Assembly: GCA_905250115.1 (NCBI GenBank)
Contig: CAJNOI010000027.1
Location: forward strand, 538,583-602,582
Direction: 5' to 3'
Length of the DNA stretch: 64,000 nt
From: Adineta steineri
Lineage: Eukaryota; Rotifera; Eurotatoria; Adinetida; Adinetidae
Each line of letters opens with the position of its first letter. Position 1 is the first letter of the stretch. Below are positions 11,629 through 22,389 of this stretch, one piece after another. The translations under genes and the position numbers were made by a program. The notes under the pieces were generated by a model. It made no database searches. It was not told where the DNA came from and saw nothing but the letters and a program-made list of their open reading frames with translations.

Positions 11629-12977
11629 TTAATCATATGTTTCTTCTTCTTCATCATTATCATCAACAGTAATACCATTTTCACATGTATTTCGAATAGA
11701 TTTTTTTGATAATAATGATAAATGATTTGATTTTATCCTTGAAAATATATATTCACTAAATTGTGTCATTGTATCAATACTTGTACCACATGTTGAGGCA
11801 ACAATAAGAAATTGTGAATTAAATAAACGTTGAAAAATTTCTAATTGTGTTAAATTTATAAAAGCATCTAATGTAAAACGTATAAATTGATTTCTTTCAA
11901 CATGTGCATGTAATGTTGTTGTTTGTTGTTGTTGTTGTTCTTGAATTTCTGGAAATAGATCATGTATAAGTGTTATATTTCCACTAATTAATACACGATC
12001 TTGATTTATATTTAATGATAGTACATCATTATTATTTGATACTTGTTGTTTATTATTATTATTATTATTATTAGTTGTTGTAGTAGTAGTAGTATTCTTT
12101 AGTGTAAAATAATCCATATTTGTTGATGATTTACGATGATTTAATCGTTCTTCAATAGCATTAATTAATGGTGTTAATTCAAAATATCGAGCTTCTTCAA
12201 GTAAAGCTGGTAGTTCAGTAAAATAATCTGGTAATGCTAGTGTACCATAACGCATAAAATTTAATATATATCGAAAAAGTTTACCATCACGATCAATAAA
12301 ATAATGTTGTTTAAGTGTATCTAATACAATTGGTATTGTACCATTGAATAATTTTGATAAACGACTATCAGGATAACGTGTTAATGTTTCTAATGATGAT
12401 GTAAATATTGTACCACCAACATCAATATGAACAGGAGCTGTATAACGTGATGGATTAGCTGGACGCGGTATACCCATTGGTGATGATGAAACTTGTGGTC
12501 GAACAATTGTATTATCGGAATTTCCATCGAGAAATCTGGTTAATTAAAAAACAATTATGTTTTATAAAATTTCTTTTTTTTTATTTACCTTGGTTTTGGT
12601 TGAATATTTGATAAAGATTGATGATCAATGTTTCCACCATTGGAAAATGATTTTTGATTATTAATTTTTGGACTATTTGATGAAAAATGTGATTCTGTTT
12701 GTTTCTGTTGTTGTTGTTGTTGTTCATCGATACTTTCATGTCGTCCATTCATAAATTTTGATTGAATATTATCTGCATGATGATGTCTTTTTGTTGCCAT
12801 TTGTCGTTTATTTAATAGAATTGTATCTGTATCATGAGAAAGATGTTCACCTAGACGACGTTTATTATTTTGAATAATATCATTTTCTATTGGTTCACAT
12901 TTAGGAATAATTATTGATGATGCTGTGACATTTGGACTAACGGATGATGCACGTCTTTCTGTCATATTATTATTCAT
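11629..12977 (-). CDS. KCTD15: KCTD1/KCTD15-like BTB transcriptional regulator
   Basis: There are two exons, 12589-12977 and 11629-12535, totalling 1296 nt or 431 residues with consistent phase. A long disordered, Gln-rich N-terminus of about 160 residues precedes the BTB/T1 domain (APVHIDVGG, then LKQHYFIDRDG and FRYILNF), which matches KCTD1/KCTD15 closely. A C-terminal domain follows (IRFTLDAF, then the FSEYIFSRIK segment near the end). In vertebrates these proteins repress AP-2 and form pentamers. An Asn-rich insertion of about 40 residues lies between BTB and C-domain. The C-terminal SUMO-type IKQEPLD tail of vertebrate proteins is absent; instead a similar KCEPIE segment occurs near residue 28. 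The protein is much longer than the roughly 260-residue vertebrate forms. I cannot choose between the KCTD1 and KCTD15 names, as this may be the single pre-duplication gene. Confidence 0.88.
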
Positions 12978-13994
12978 CTTCTATTTTTTTTCTAAATCGT
13001 TATGTTGAACAAAAAAAACAATAAAGATATGCGCTGCTACCTTGTGGACAAGAAGACAGTCAGCTAATGATGACAAGGAAGAACGAATTTCTCGTTTTTT
13101 TTCTAACATATATATATATATATACATACACACACACACACACAGTGTCACCGGAGGCTATTCGTTAGAATGGAGAGGGAGAAAGAAGAGGGCAAGCGAG
13201 CGGCCGAAAGCGTAGTAAGAGAATGAGTGAGAATCGACATGATGTATGTATATGGTAGCGGTCTTTTGCAGAATATTGCCTACGGCAATCCGCTTGCCAT
13301 GTTGCTGCAGATTAGTTTTCTCACGATTAAACACCAAGAGAAAGGAAGAAGTCCTTGCGGCAATTGAATATGCCTCTTTCGTTCGTTTGTGTTGCCTTGG
13401 AGTTTCAATCTGTCGTTTTTGCCGCAGACTATCTTCTCGTTCTTTTTCTTTTACACATTTATAAGAAGATGATCGAAAATAAGGAAAAACAAAAAAAAGA
13501 AAAACTTGTGTACGTATGTATATAGCTCATTTACCTGTGGCAATGCACAATCATCTTTCTCTCTCGCTCTCTCTCTCTTTTTCTCTTCTTCACTCCAAAT
13601 GCTTCTTCTACTACTGCTTCAAGCCGCGAGGCTTTTGTCGATCCTATATGCTTGTCGTTACCGTCACTGAAGCCTCCAAGGCATGTTGGTCTAATTGATG
13701 TGTGTATGTATGTGTAAGCAATGCAGATGCGAACACAAAAAAAAGAGAGAGAGAGTTGAAAAGCAATGATGACGAGAACATGACTTGAAGCAATCTCCGT
13801 GTATTATGTGAATAGTCTTCTTTCTCTCTTCTTTACTTTTATTCTTTTTATGTTTTTAATCTACTTTGAAAGACTATATAATTAAACGTAAAAAAAAGAA
13901 GAAATTGAAATAAACATGCTCAATTATTTTCATTCTCAAAACAATATATGAAATATAAAATAGTACTAAAAAATCAACAAATTAATATAAAATA
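12978..13994. promoter_or_regulatory. Upstream region of the KCTD-like gene, locally GC-rich
   Basis: A stretch at about 13145-13720 is markedly richer in GC and CpG (for example GCGAGCGGCCGAAAGCG near 13194) than the AT-rich background. It lies directly upstream of the KCTD-like start, so it is a candidate promoter/5' UTR (inference). Two short plus-strand open frames in it (13246-13464, 13516-13698) look like composition artefacts. CT-rich tracts lie around 13555-13590. Confidence 0.4.
13107..13144. repeat. TA/CA dinucleotide microsatellite
   Basis: An uninterrupted TA run passes into a CA run just upstream of the KCTD-like gene. It is a simple repeat with no coding role. Confidence 0.85.
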
Positions 13995-15329
13995 TTATTC
14001 AACAAGTTTATAATATAAAAAGGAAGCATCCTTGAGGACATGAAGACACTGTTCGGATTTATAATGTATATCAGTACTAGACTCATCAATCATTTGTGAG
14101 ATTTCATCAACAATAATAAATTGTCCATTATCACTATCATCATCTGTATATGCCCAGCCATTTTGTGTTCGTACATAAGCACATTGACTATTTGAACATA
14201 ATATAGCAAGTAATAAATAATCATTATCATGTAAATGAATAGCTCGTGATAGGAATACAATTTCAACATTATCATATATTTTAATAAGTTCAATACGAAT
14301 ATCAGTGGGTGGTGTATGAGGTATAAGTGAAAGACATCCATTTATTTGTTCATCAATTAAATTTTGTACATTACATTCATTATTACAGATATTTAAACAA
14401 AATTGATTGTCTATTGGAATTTCATTCTCTAATAAAGATTTTATTCGTTTAAATGTCCATTTATTAAGATAATATTCATGACCAAATGATAATAATTGAT
14501 TATTATTGTTGTTGTTTATTATTTGTAAATTAGAAGATTTATTTCTATTTTCATTATTATCATCATATGTAGTAAATTCATAAATTTCTGATTCTTTAGT
14601 TGTATCATATGATGTTGATCTATAATTTTCTGGATGATATGTTCGTGACGGTGATATATTTGGCTCGTTTGATAATGACTGAGACGATAGATTTTTATTT
14701 GCAGATAATGATGGAGATTTTTGAAGTTTTCGTTCAAATGCTAATCGACTAAGAACACCTCGAGATGATGAGATTCCATGATTATTATCTGAATTGTGTT
14801 GAGTTTGAGAAACAGATGGCGAAGATGATGATAAAACTGGTTGCGATGTTGGTGATGTTGATAAAAATTGTCTATAAATAAATCGTTGAGATAATACTCC
14901 TTCTAATTATTTATTAACAAAATAAGTATATATTTACTCGGTTGTTTTAAGTTGATCATTTGGAATAATAGGTTTGCTAATCTCTGTATTCTTTTGAATA
15001 ATTTTATATGAATCAATAAAATTAGTTTTCACAACATAATAACCTTGTCCATATGGGCAATTAAAATAATGTTTATTATCATATGGACAAGCACCATCTG
15101 TATATCCTATAATATAAAATATGTGATAAAGAAGAAAAAATAATTTTTTTTTGTTACCTGGTAATGTTGAATCAATCAATTGTAATCCAATTACTGAAAT
15201 TTCTTCGATCAAACCAATCCAACGTACACTATTTTATACAATTATTTTTTAAATATTTTTGCTAACAGATACTTACATTGCACGTTGTATAGAATTCTGA
15301 ACAATATCACCAACATTTAAACTATTCAT
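13995..15329 (-). CDS. CAP-Gly protein with CYLD-like C-terminal region
   Basis: The first coding exon starts at the ATG ending at 15329 (MNSLNVGDIVQ). It joins the next two exons to form a complete CAP-Gly domain: LNVGDIV, then VRWIGLIEE, then DGACPYDNKHYFNCPYGQG, followed by YYV. The usual GxNDG is diverged to GYTDG. A Ser-rich linker of about 120 residues follows. The C-terminus then contains a strand pattern resembling the end of the CYLD ubiquitin protease (LLLAILCSNSQCAYVRTQ, then GWAYTDDDS and FLYYKLV). CAP-Gly plus USP is the CYLD combination, but no catalytic Cys box is present and the position of the catalytic His of CYLD (CIETSHYVAF) is not His here. I infer a catalytically dead CYLD relative. 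Two related genes follow upstream on the same strand. Confidence 0.6.
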
Positions 15330-15451
15330 CAATCTCCAAAAATAAAATAAATTAAAATTTTTAATAGTTGTTTAAAAAAATCAATTATAAAATTTAGATA
15401 AAAAAACAACTAATATCATTGGTTTCATTACAATATAAAAAATAAAACAAA

Positions 15452-16131
15452 TCAATTATCAACACGTACATAAATATATTGAACTGCATTATGAAAGATC
15501 ATAGATATAAGAAAATGTGTTGATTCTATTAAACGTTTTTGTTCGATTGATGATCTTGAATGAAGTATTTGATTTAAATTATCATTTAAATTATTATTAA
15601 ATTGTTCACATGTATAATTATTTTGATAATAATACCATTTATTTGTTGATAGATGTTTCATAAAAACAATATTATGTTGATTTATTTCACATGTAATAGC
15701 TTCTAATCTATATTGTGGTGAGCGAGGAAGAATTGCATCAATATTAAGTATTTCAGATGGAATTATATATGAATCTGGTTCATCAGCTATTTTTAATATT
15801 TTTATTGGTAACATATCTGGTGCTGGTCTTCGTAAATGAATTGTATCTAAATCTTGTTGATGATCCATTATATTTTGTATAATATATGATCCAACAGGAG
15901 CATATAATTCTAATGCATCAGAATATTCTCCTGAATCAAAACAAATTTTATTTCTATATGTTCGATCATCTAAATATTCTCGAGCTCGTGATTCAATATT
16001 GCCAATTCTAGCTTCATTTCGAAGAAATTCATGGACGGCTTGTTCATCATTATTTCCACTAAATGCTTCAAAAGCTAAATGTAAATATAAGAATAGTTTA
16101 AACTCATATTAAATCACATACAATGTGCCAT
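15452..16131 (-). CDS. CYLD-like fragment gene, retains the His motif
   Basis: Two coding exons are joined across a short intron near 16077-16121. The start is ATGGCACAT at 16131, whose split codon continues in frame as MAHSFEAFSG. The C-terminal half has the pattern of the CYLD catalytic C-lobe: IIPSEILNIDAILP, then RLEAITCEINQHNIVFMK and KWYYY. The HNIVFMK segment aligns with the catalytic His strand of CYLD (HYVAFVK), so His is kept here, unlike in the two neighbours. The zinc-binding B-box insert of CYLD is absent between these strands. No Cys box (NSCYLD type) is visible, so activity is doubtful unless upstream exons were missed. An extra non-ATG exon at about 16132-16195 is probably 5' UTR. 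The assignment rests on motif reading only. Confidence 0.5.
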
Positions 16132-16315
16132 AGTTTATTGAATGTCTTCGGATTTTTGATAGAAGGTTGATTATGTTCTAAAATTGATTTACTATCTAAT
16201 AAAAAGAAACAGAAATAGATTATCTTTATCAAAACAAATGTTATAATTGTATTTCATTTCAAATAATTACTTTCTTAATTATAGAAAAAAACAAAAACAA
16301 ACAATCGATAATAGA

Positions 16316-17240
16316 TTAATAATTATCATTTAAATTTTTTACAATATATACATAAGTTACAGGGTGATTATGCAAAGCATTTAGAGGAAAATGTAATTGA
16401 GATGAATAATTCAAATTGTCATCGGATATTGATTCGAATTGATATTGTTCTTCATTCGATAACATATTCGAATAGGATTGTGATAATGGTGTTGGATCAT
16501 TAAAAAATACATACCAATGATTTCTTTTTAAATCTTTATAAAACATCAATTTACTATTTATTTCATTTGATTCACATATAATAGCACTTAATTTTCCTTG
16601 AAATCGTTTAGCATCAGATCGGTTTTTTCTATCAAAAAGACATTCAAGTGAAATTGTTGAATTAGGTAAAACTAGACTTTTATTGTTTGATTGTGTTCGA
16701 ATAAGAAGACATTCAGGTCGACAAATTAAAGGAAGTTTATTATTTATGAAAGACTTTTGATGAATAGCCGTTTGTACTGTTAAATATTTTGTTCTATCAG
16801 TATTTAATATTAAAAATGTTTCTTTATGATTATCACTATATGTTAACCATTTTTCTTTAAACCATATTGTATTAATCTCAGTATAAGCAGCAGATAATAC
16901 AGATGTACAAATACGTGGTGATATTAAATGAGAATTTTCATGCAATTTCGAAGAGGAAGAAACTGTTTTGGAATAATTAGATGAACTTGTATTTTCTATT
17001 AGAATAAAATTAGAATAAATCTTGTTACATTTTTTAACTATACATATAATAATATTTCGCGATAGGATAGACTTATTTTCGATATATAACAATCAATTTC
17101 TTTCTTATACATTTTTTAGGAACTACAATTTTACCTGATGAATAATTTGTTGATTTTTCATTTGCAAATAATCCTTCGAATCCAATATAAGGTCTTCTTC
17201 CATGAGAATTGTATTCATTATAACCTGAGTTCGATGCCAT
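16316..17240 (-). CDS. CYLD-like fragment gene, catalytic residues lost
   Basis: There are two coding exons. The first (to 17240) encodes MASNSGYNEYNSHGRRPYIG and ends in a standard donor. The second, beginning near 16993, encodes about 225 residues to the stop at 16316. The C-terminal portion repeats the pattern seen in the neighbouring gene at 15452: PECLLIRTQ, then VLPNSTISLECLF, KLSAIICES, KLMFYKDL and HWYVFF. These correspond to the last strands of a CYLD-type USP fold. The His of the CYLD motif is replaced and there is no Cys box. The three genes 13995-17240 are head-to-tail on one strand and share this C-terminal block, which indicates local duplication followed by strong divergence. 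What they bind is unknown. Confidence 0.5.
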
Positions 17241-17514
17241 TATAAAAAAAACAGTTTTGCTAATCTGAAAACAACACCAAAATAAATTATATGTATTTTT
17301 TTTTGTCACGTACATTACAACAATTGACTAATATGACAATAGGAAATAAATAAATATATATATATTTAATGGGCAAAAATAATTTTAAATTAATGTATCG
17401 ACAAAAAATAATTGCATGAGAAACAAAATAAAATAAGATCGATTATTTAAGACAAAAACCAAAACGAAATACAATGATGACAAAGACAACAACAAAAATA
17501 AATAAATATGCTGA

Positions 17515-20500
17515 TTATTTTATGCTGCGTTGAATTATATGATATATATCATATACAACAGCAAACAAAAAATATATTGGAATGATCCATTGAAGATGAA
17601 CAAACCATCGTGGTAATTGAAATGGTAATGTATATTTACTAATATAAATAAAATATTTGAATAATATATTGAATAGTTTATAGATGTTTTACCTATATTC
17701 ATGTGATGTTACTTTATAAGTCATTATTGCAAGAAATAACCCGATTTCAATATTTTGAAAAAGACTTGCTGCTTCTTCAAGAATAGTTATAAAACCCTAA
17801 AGAGATTTAATTATACTCAATTATTTCTAGATTCTTTTCAAACCTTTGGATTACTCATGGCAATACCAAATACAATTGAAAAGATGATTATAGAAAATAT
17901 CCATTGAATAATTCTAATAGAAAGAAGAAAAAAAATCAATCAAACAAGTTTATTTTGTTTTATTTCTTGTTTACCTTCGTACGGTAATATATTCGAAAGC
18001 ATTTCCATATTTTCTTAAATTTGTTTCAGCTTCTAATGTTGGATTCCAATATGCATCAACAACACCTTTAACTGTAAAATAATTATTTTTAGAATTTTAA
18101 TTTTCAAATCTATTAATTTTACTTGTATGATGTAATGCTGAACCCATTGTTAAGAATGAAACTGAAATACTTGTTACAATAAATAATTGAACAATAAATG
18201 AAACATATTTAAAATAATGATAATCTCCATTATCAAGAATCTAATTAAAATTCAATAAATAAAATAGAATATCTATTTCGAAAACAAACTTTGCTTAATG
18301 GTACTGTTGAAATTTCTCCATCTGATTGTGCTCTTTAACAAAAAAACCAATAGATAAATATTATTTTATGAAAATAGATTTACTTTGCTAAAGAAGATGA
18401 TAAAACACAATGACCTTGAGTTTGTGATTCATTTAAAAGATTAACTGCCATTTGAATTGTATCATTTATGCTGCTTGATAAACATGTACTTTCTTGAGGA
18501 ACAATTGCTAAAATTGACCAACACCTATAAAAAATAAAATTTATCTTCTTGCGAGATGACAATAGCCTTTTATTGTTCTATAGGGATAGAGCTGTCTAGA
18601 ATTTGCTTTTAAAAAGGAAAATTCATATGGGAATGCATAGATTCGATACTGTCAAAGAATTTAGTTAAAACTCTTCTAGTGAGAAAATTAAACTGTTAAA
18701 TATGGACTGACGAATATAATTTTTTTCCTTCATACCATAAAATATTTAAGATAACACATGTTGTCAAACCAAGAAATAAAGCTGTATTGAAACCAATAAT
18801 CTAAGATATAAAGAAAAGAGATTAAAAATATTTTTAGCCTAAGATTTTCAATTACTTCTTCTCTTGTTTGTTTTATTTTAGAGAACATTAATGGCATGAC
18901 ATTCATTAAACCACCTACGCAATAATATATATTTATTAATTCCTATAAAATCATTTGTCATACCTAATGCAATTGTACTCATCAGAAATGAATCACCCAT
19001 AGCCGAATAGTCATCATGTACTGGATTGCGTATTTTTAAGCCAACCAGTAATGTCACAACAACCTTAGACAAAATTAAAAATAAGTCTATATAATTAAAT
19101 ATAATATTATTTACTGTTCCGGTAAAAAGCAAGGCTTTAAGAAGAGTAAATACGGAAATGATCGGTTGAATAAAAGCATGAAGAAAAATAATGACAAATG
19201 CCCATGTCCAACAAAACACCGGAATCATTGTCACGTATCTAAATTGATTTCAAAATATTTTCCTTATGAATCATTTATTTATTTAACTTACGGAACACGA
19301 AATAATGTTGCGAATGCTTGACTACCAGCAAGTGCATAGCTTACCAAGAAACATAGTCTAATAAAGATTTTTTCTTGCATAGAAAATTATTGAGAAAAAA
19401 TAAACAATACATACAGAGTGAATAGTACGGTTAATGTAAATAATTGTCGAAGAAAACATGGTAGTAGAAGCTCTCCGAGTGAATGATGATTTGGTAAACA
19501 TCTTTTGATTATATCTGATTTATATGCTATGAAAAAGAAACAAAATTTATTTCTTAATTTTGAACATAAAAGGAATTTTTAGAAGCATTAATAAATTGTG
19601 CCTACACTGTCTGGAATAATATTTCGTATTAGTAGTAGGTGTTACTTCATAATCGTCATCATCGCCTATCATTAGTGGTAGACTCGATTCAACATTGCCT
19701 GTAGAAGAACAATAAGCAGTACAACATATATTTACTAAGATAAAACACACAAACACGCACAAGAAAAGCACAGCAAAAAAAAAGTCACCTCTTGAAGGAA
19801 CAACCATATCTCGTAATTCAGCAAATTCACCGTATTCTAAAAAATGCAAAAAAAAACAAGCGTCTTTCATTTGTCTTCAATTGTTTGATTAGGAGGGTTA
19901 TCTTCTCGATATGCACTTAAACGTCTACCAATATGTTCCTGAATACGATGTTTTCTATTCGATTGAAAAGTTTTCTTAATGAAATTACATTGCATTTCAT
20001 CAAAAAATACGAATGTTATTGATTCACACCATGGTAATATAGTTAGAAAGATAAAAACAATTTGAATATGATAATTTAATGTTATATTCAATATTTTCAT
20101 TGTTAATACAGGTAATATAACAATGATATTACTTAAAATAAATAAACATATGGATAAAAGACGTTTTAAACTTTGATTAATTAATTTTGTACGTTCATAT
20201 TTTGTATATTCAGTTAATACAAATGAATAATACAAAATTGTTGCTAAACGTTTACGTTTTAATTTATATATATCTTTATAGGATATACATATCCATAGAA
20301 ATGTTAATAAATTAGCTAATATAAATAGTAGATAGATAATTATTGTTGGTATTAAAGATTTTTCATAATCATTTGTTAGATTAAAAACTAATTTTTGTTC
20401 AGTTGATTTACATAGATTTAAAATAAGTGGATTATTTCCACCTAATATTATATGAATAAAAAGAAAAAGACTTGAAAGAAAATAGATAAGAAAGATTCCA

Positions 20501-21741
20501 AATATTAAACAATTTTTTGAATATAATGTACTTTTATGATTGATTGTTGAATCCCAAAAATGTACTGTTTCACCAATAATAATCGTAAATAAATCAAATG
20601 TTGATAATAATAAAAGAAAATGAATAAAAAATCCAAGAGATAAACATTCATTATAGATTAGGATTGAAATACATATAATAAAGATTGTTAAGCAACGAAT
20701 AATACATACAATTAAATGATGAAAAAGATAAAGATTAAAAATAGAACATTGATTTGCTTGTGTTTTTTGACGATAGCTTGCAATAATATTGCATAAGCCA
20801 ATAATTAGCTGGGTTATTAATATAAGTGTTAATAACAAACTGAGACCCATTATTATTAATGAGTATAAGCGCGGAATAAGTAAAATAAGTGTCATAGTTT
20901 AAACGATGCTTTTACTGATCAAGTTTCAATCGTTTTCCGAGATATAGATATGCACAACTCTTATATATATGCTAAGAATAACAAATGGTTAACTATATGT
21001 ACAATATCTTTTTTGTGATTCTTTTATATACTTATATTAATATCATCCTAGATCTAATACTCTCTAGGAGGGAGGCTCATTAAGTAAATAGTGATATACA
21101 GAAACGATGATCCTGCTCAAATAATAACAGTAGTAATCATCATATCTTATAACATGTACATTAATTAGAAACAGATGTTATCTTATAAACAAAAAAATCT
21201 AAATCTTAAATATCGATCGATCGATCGAACGATCTGTACCTTGTCTTGATGCTAAATCATAATCTGATCCGTATGTATGTAGTTCATGTTTCTCCATATG
21301 AATAGGTGCATTATCTTTGTCACTCTATATAAAATAAATAAATAACATAATATAATATTTTTTTTTAGAATTAAAATATGACTAACTTCTTGTAATATTT
21401 CAACATTTCGATAGTAAGCCTTTTGTAAAACTTCCGTAAAGAAAAATATTGTCAATATCTTTAATAAAAAAATAAATATGTATATATAAAACAATATATA
21501 TTTATTATTCTTACTTGAACTAAGTAACAAACCAAAAATGAGATGACAAATGGCCAAAAACCACTTTTTGATAAAGTTACTGGAAGGCCAAGAATACCCG
21601 TGCCAAGAATTGATGCAATAGTAACAAAATCTATTTTATTTAAATATATATATTACTAGTAAAAAAATTTAATCTTTAAAAATATTTACAAAATTGTGAA
21701 TAATGACCAAAAATTTTACAAAGTGTTCTGCATAGACCCAT
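17515..21741 (-). CDS. Amino acid/auxin-permease-family transporter (PF01490-like)
   Basis: This multi-exon membrane transporter starts at the ATG at 21741 (MGLCRTLCKIFGHYSQF). It reads directly into the diagnostic first helix TIASILGTGILGLPVTL, with the GTGILGLP signature of the amino-acid transporter family. The second helix (LTIFFFTEVLQKAY) follows, then a hydrophilic loop and LVSYALAGSQAF. Further helices are spread over about ten exons to the C-terminus (HLQWIIPIYFLFAVVYD). Most introns are 50-70 nt. The exception is the intron between the loop exons (19837-21239, 1403 nt), which contains a complete 7TM gene on the same strand. Substrate cannot be predicted. A GATCGATC repeat lies just inside the donor of that large intron. 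Exon borders in the 17.5-19.5 kb part are approximate. Confidence 0.78.
19867..20895 (-). CDS. Intronless 7TM receptor-like gene nested in a transporter intron
   Basis: A single open frame of 342 residues has seven clear hydrophobic segments at about 10-40, 55-80, 87-112, 128-150, 180-205, 244-270 and 275-300, and a basic cytoplasmic tail (KKTFQSNRKHR). It resembles a highly diverged rhodopsin-class receptor: helix 3 is followed by ETVHFWD where DRY would be, and helix 7 has LPWCESITFVFFD in place of NPxxY. The ligand is unknown. It lies wholly inside the 1403-nt intron of the transporter at 17515-21741 and on the same strand. Its stop is only about 30 nt before the host acceptor, so its 3' end must overlap the host polypyrimidine tract or the next host exon. 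It could also be a fast-evolving non-receptor membrane protein. Confidence 0.65.
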   Translation of the reverse strand: MTLILLIPRLYSLIIMGLSLLLTLILITQLIIGLCNIIASYRQKTQANQCSIFNLYLFHHLIVCIIRCLTIFIICISILIYNECLSLGFFIHFLLLLSTFDLFTIIIGETVHFWDSTINHKSTLYSKNCLIFGIFLIYFLSSLFLFIHIILGGNNPLILNLCKSTEQKLVFNLTNDYEKSLIPTIIIYLLFILANLLTFLWICISYKDIYKLKRKRLATILYYSFVLTEYTKYERTKLINQSLKRLLSICLFILSNIIVILPVLTMKILNITLNYHIQIVFIFLTILPWCESITFVFFDEMQCNFIKKTFQSNRKHRIQEHIGRRLSAYREDNPPNQTIEDK

Positions 21742-22389
21742 ACTTGTTTAATTGTATTCGATACTACAAACTGATTATGTTTATTAAAATCACAATTAGA
21801 GGTAAAAAAAAACAATTACCTGTATTCTTTTTCTGTTAATCACAATTTTGCTCTAATATTCTAAGATTGTCTCGCCCTAATCAATAATAAATATCGATTA
21901 CAAAATGTATACGCTTGAGTAAACCAAAAAAGTAAGTAATAACAAACCAAAAGCTTGATTATATATACTCTTAAAAACAAATTGATAGTTATTATATATA
22001 TGAAAACTTATTATGTTGTAAACAAAATGAAAGAAGGAAAAAAAATTTTTCCATGTAAATAAAAATATTCTATTATGTTGACATTTCACTAAATACATTA
22101 AGAATACTAAAGAGAAATCCAGTCAAGACTTCCTACACACATGCAGTGTTTTTAGTCTGTCACAGCTTGAGATAAGCTATATAAAAAGTCACTTTCATCA
22201 ATGTCGATACTATCAATTTGAAATATTTTAATTCATGTCGATAGTACTGACAATGAATATATAAATATCATGATAAATGGACAAACAAATAGAGATTATT
22301 AAAAACTGTTGATGATTGGTTAGTTTTCAAAGCAACTAGAATATATTTACTGATATAATTATTTGTTACATCAGTATTTTTTATTAGAA
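21742..22389. promoter_or_regulatory. Divergent intergenic region between transporter and Rieske gene
   Basis: Two genes point away from each other across about 650 bp, so promoters for both should lie here. The sequence is AT-rich without obvious motifs. A minus-strand open frame at 21898-22098 is not supported as coding. Confidence 0.4.
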
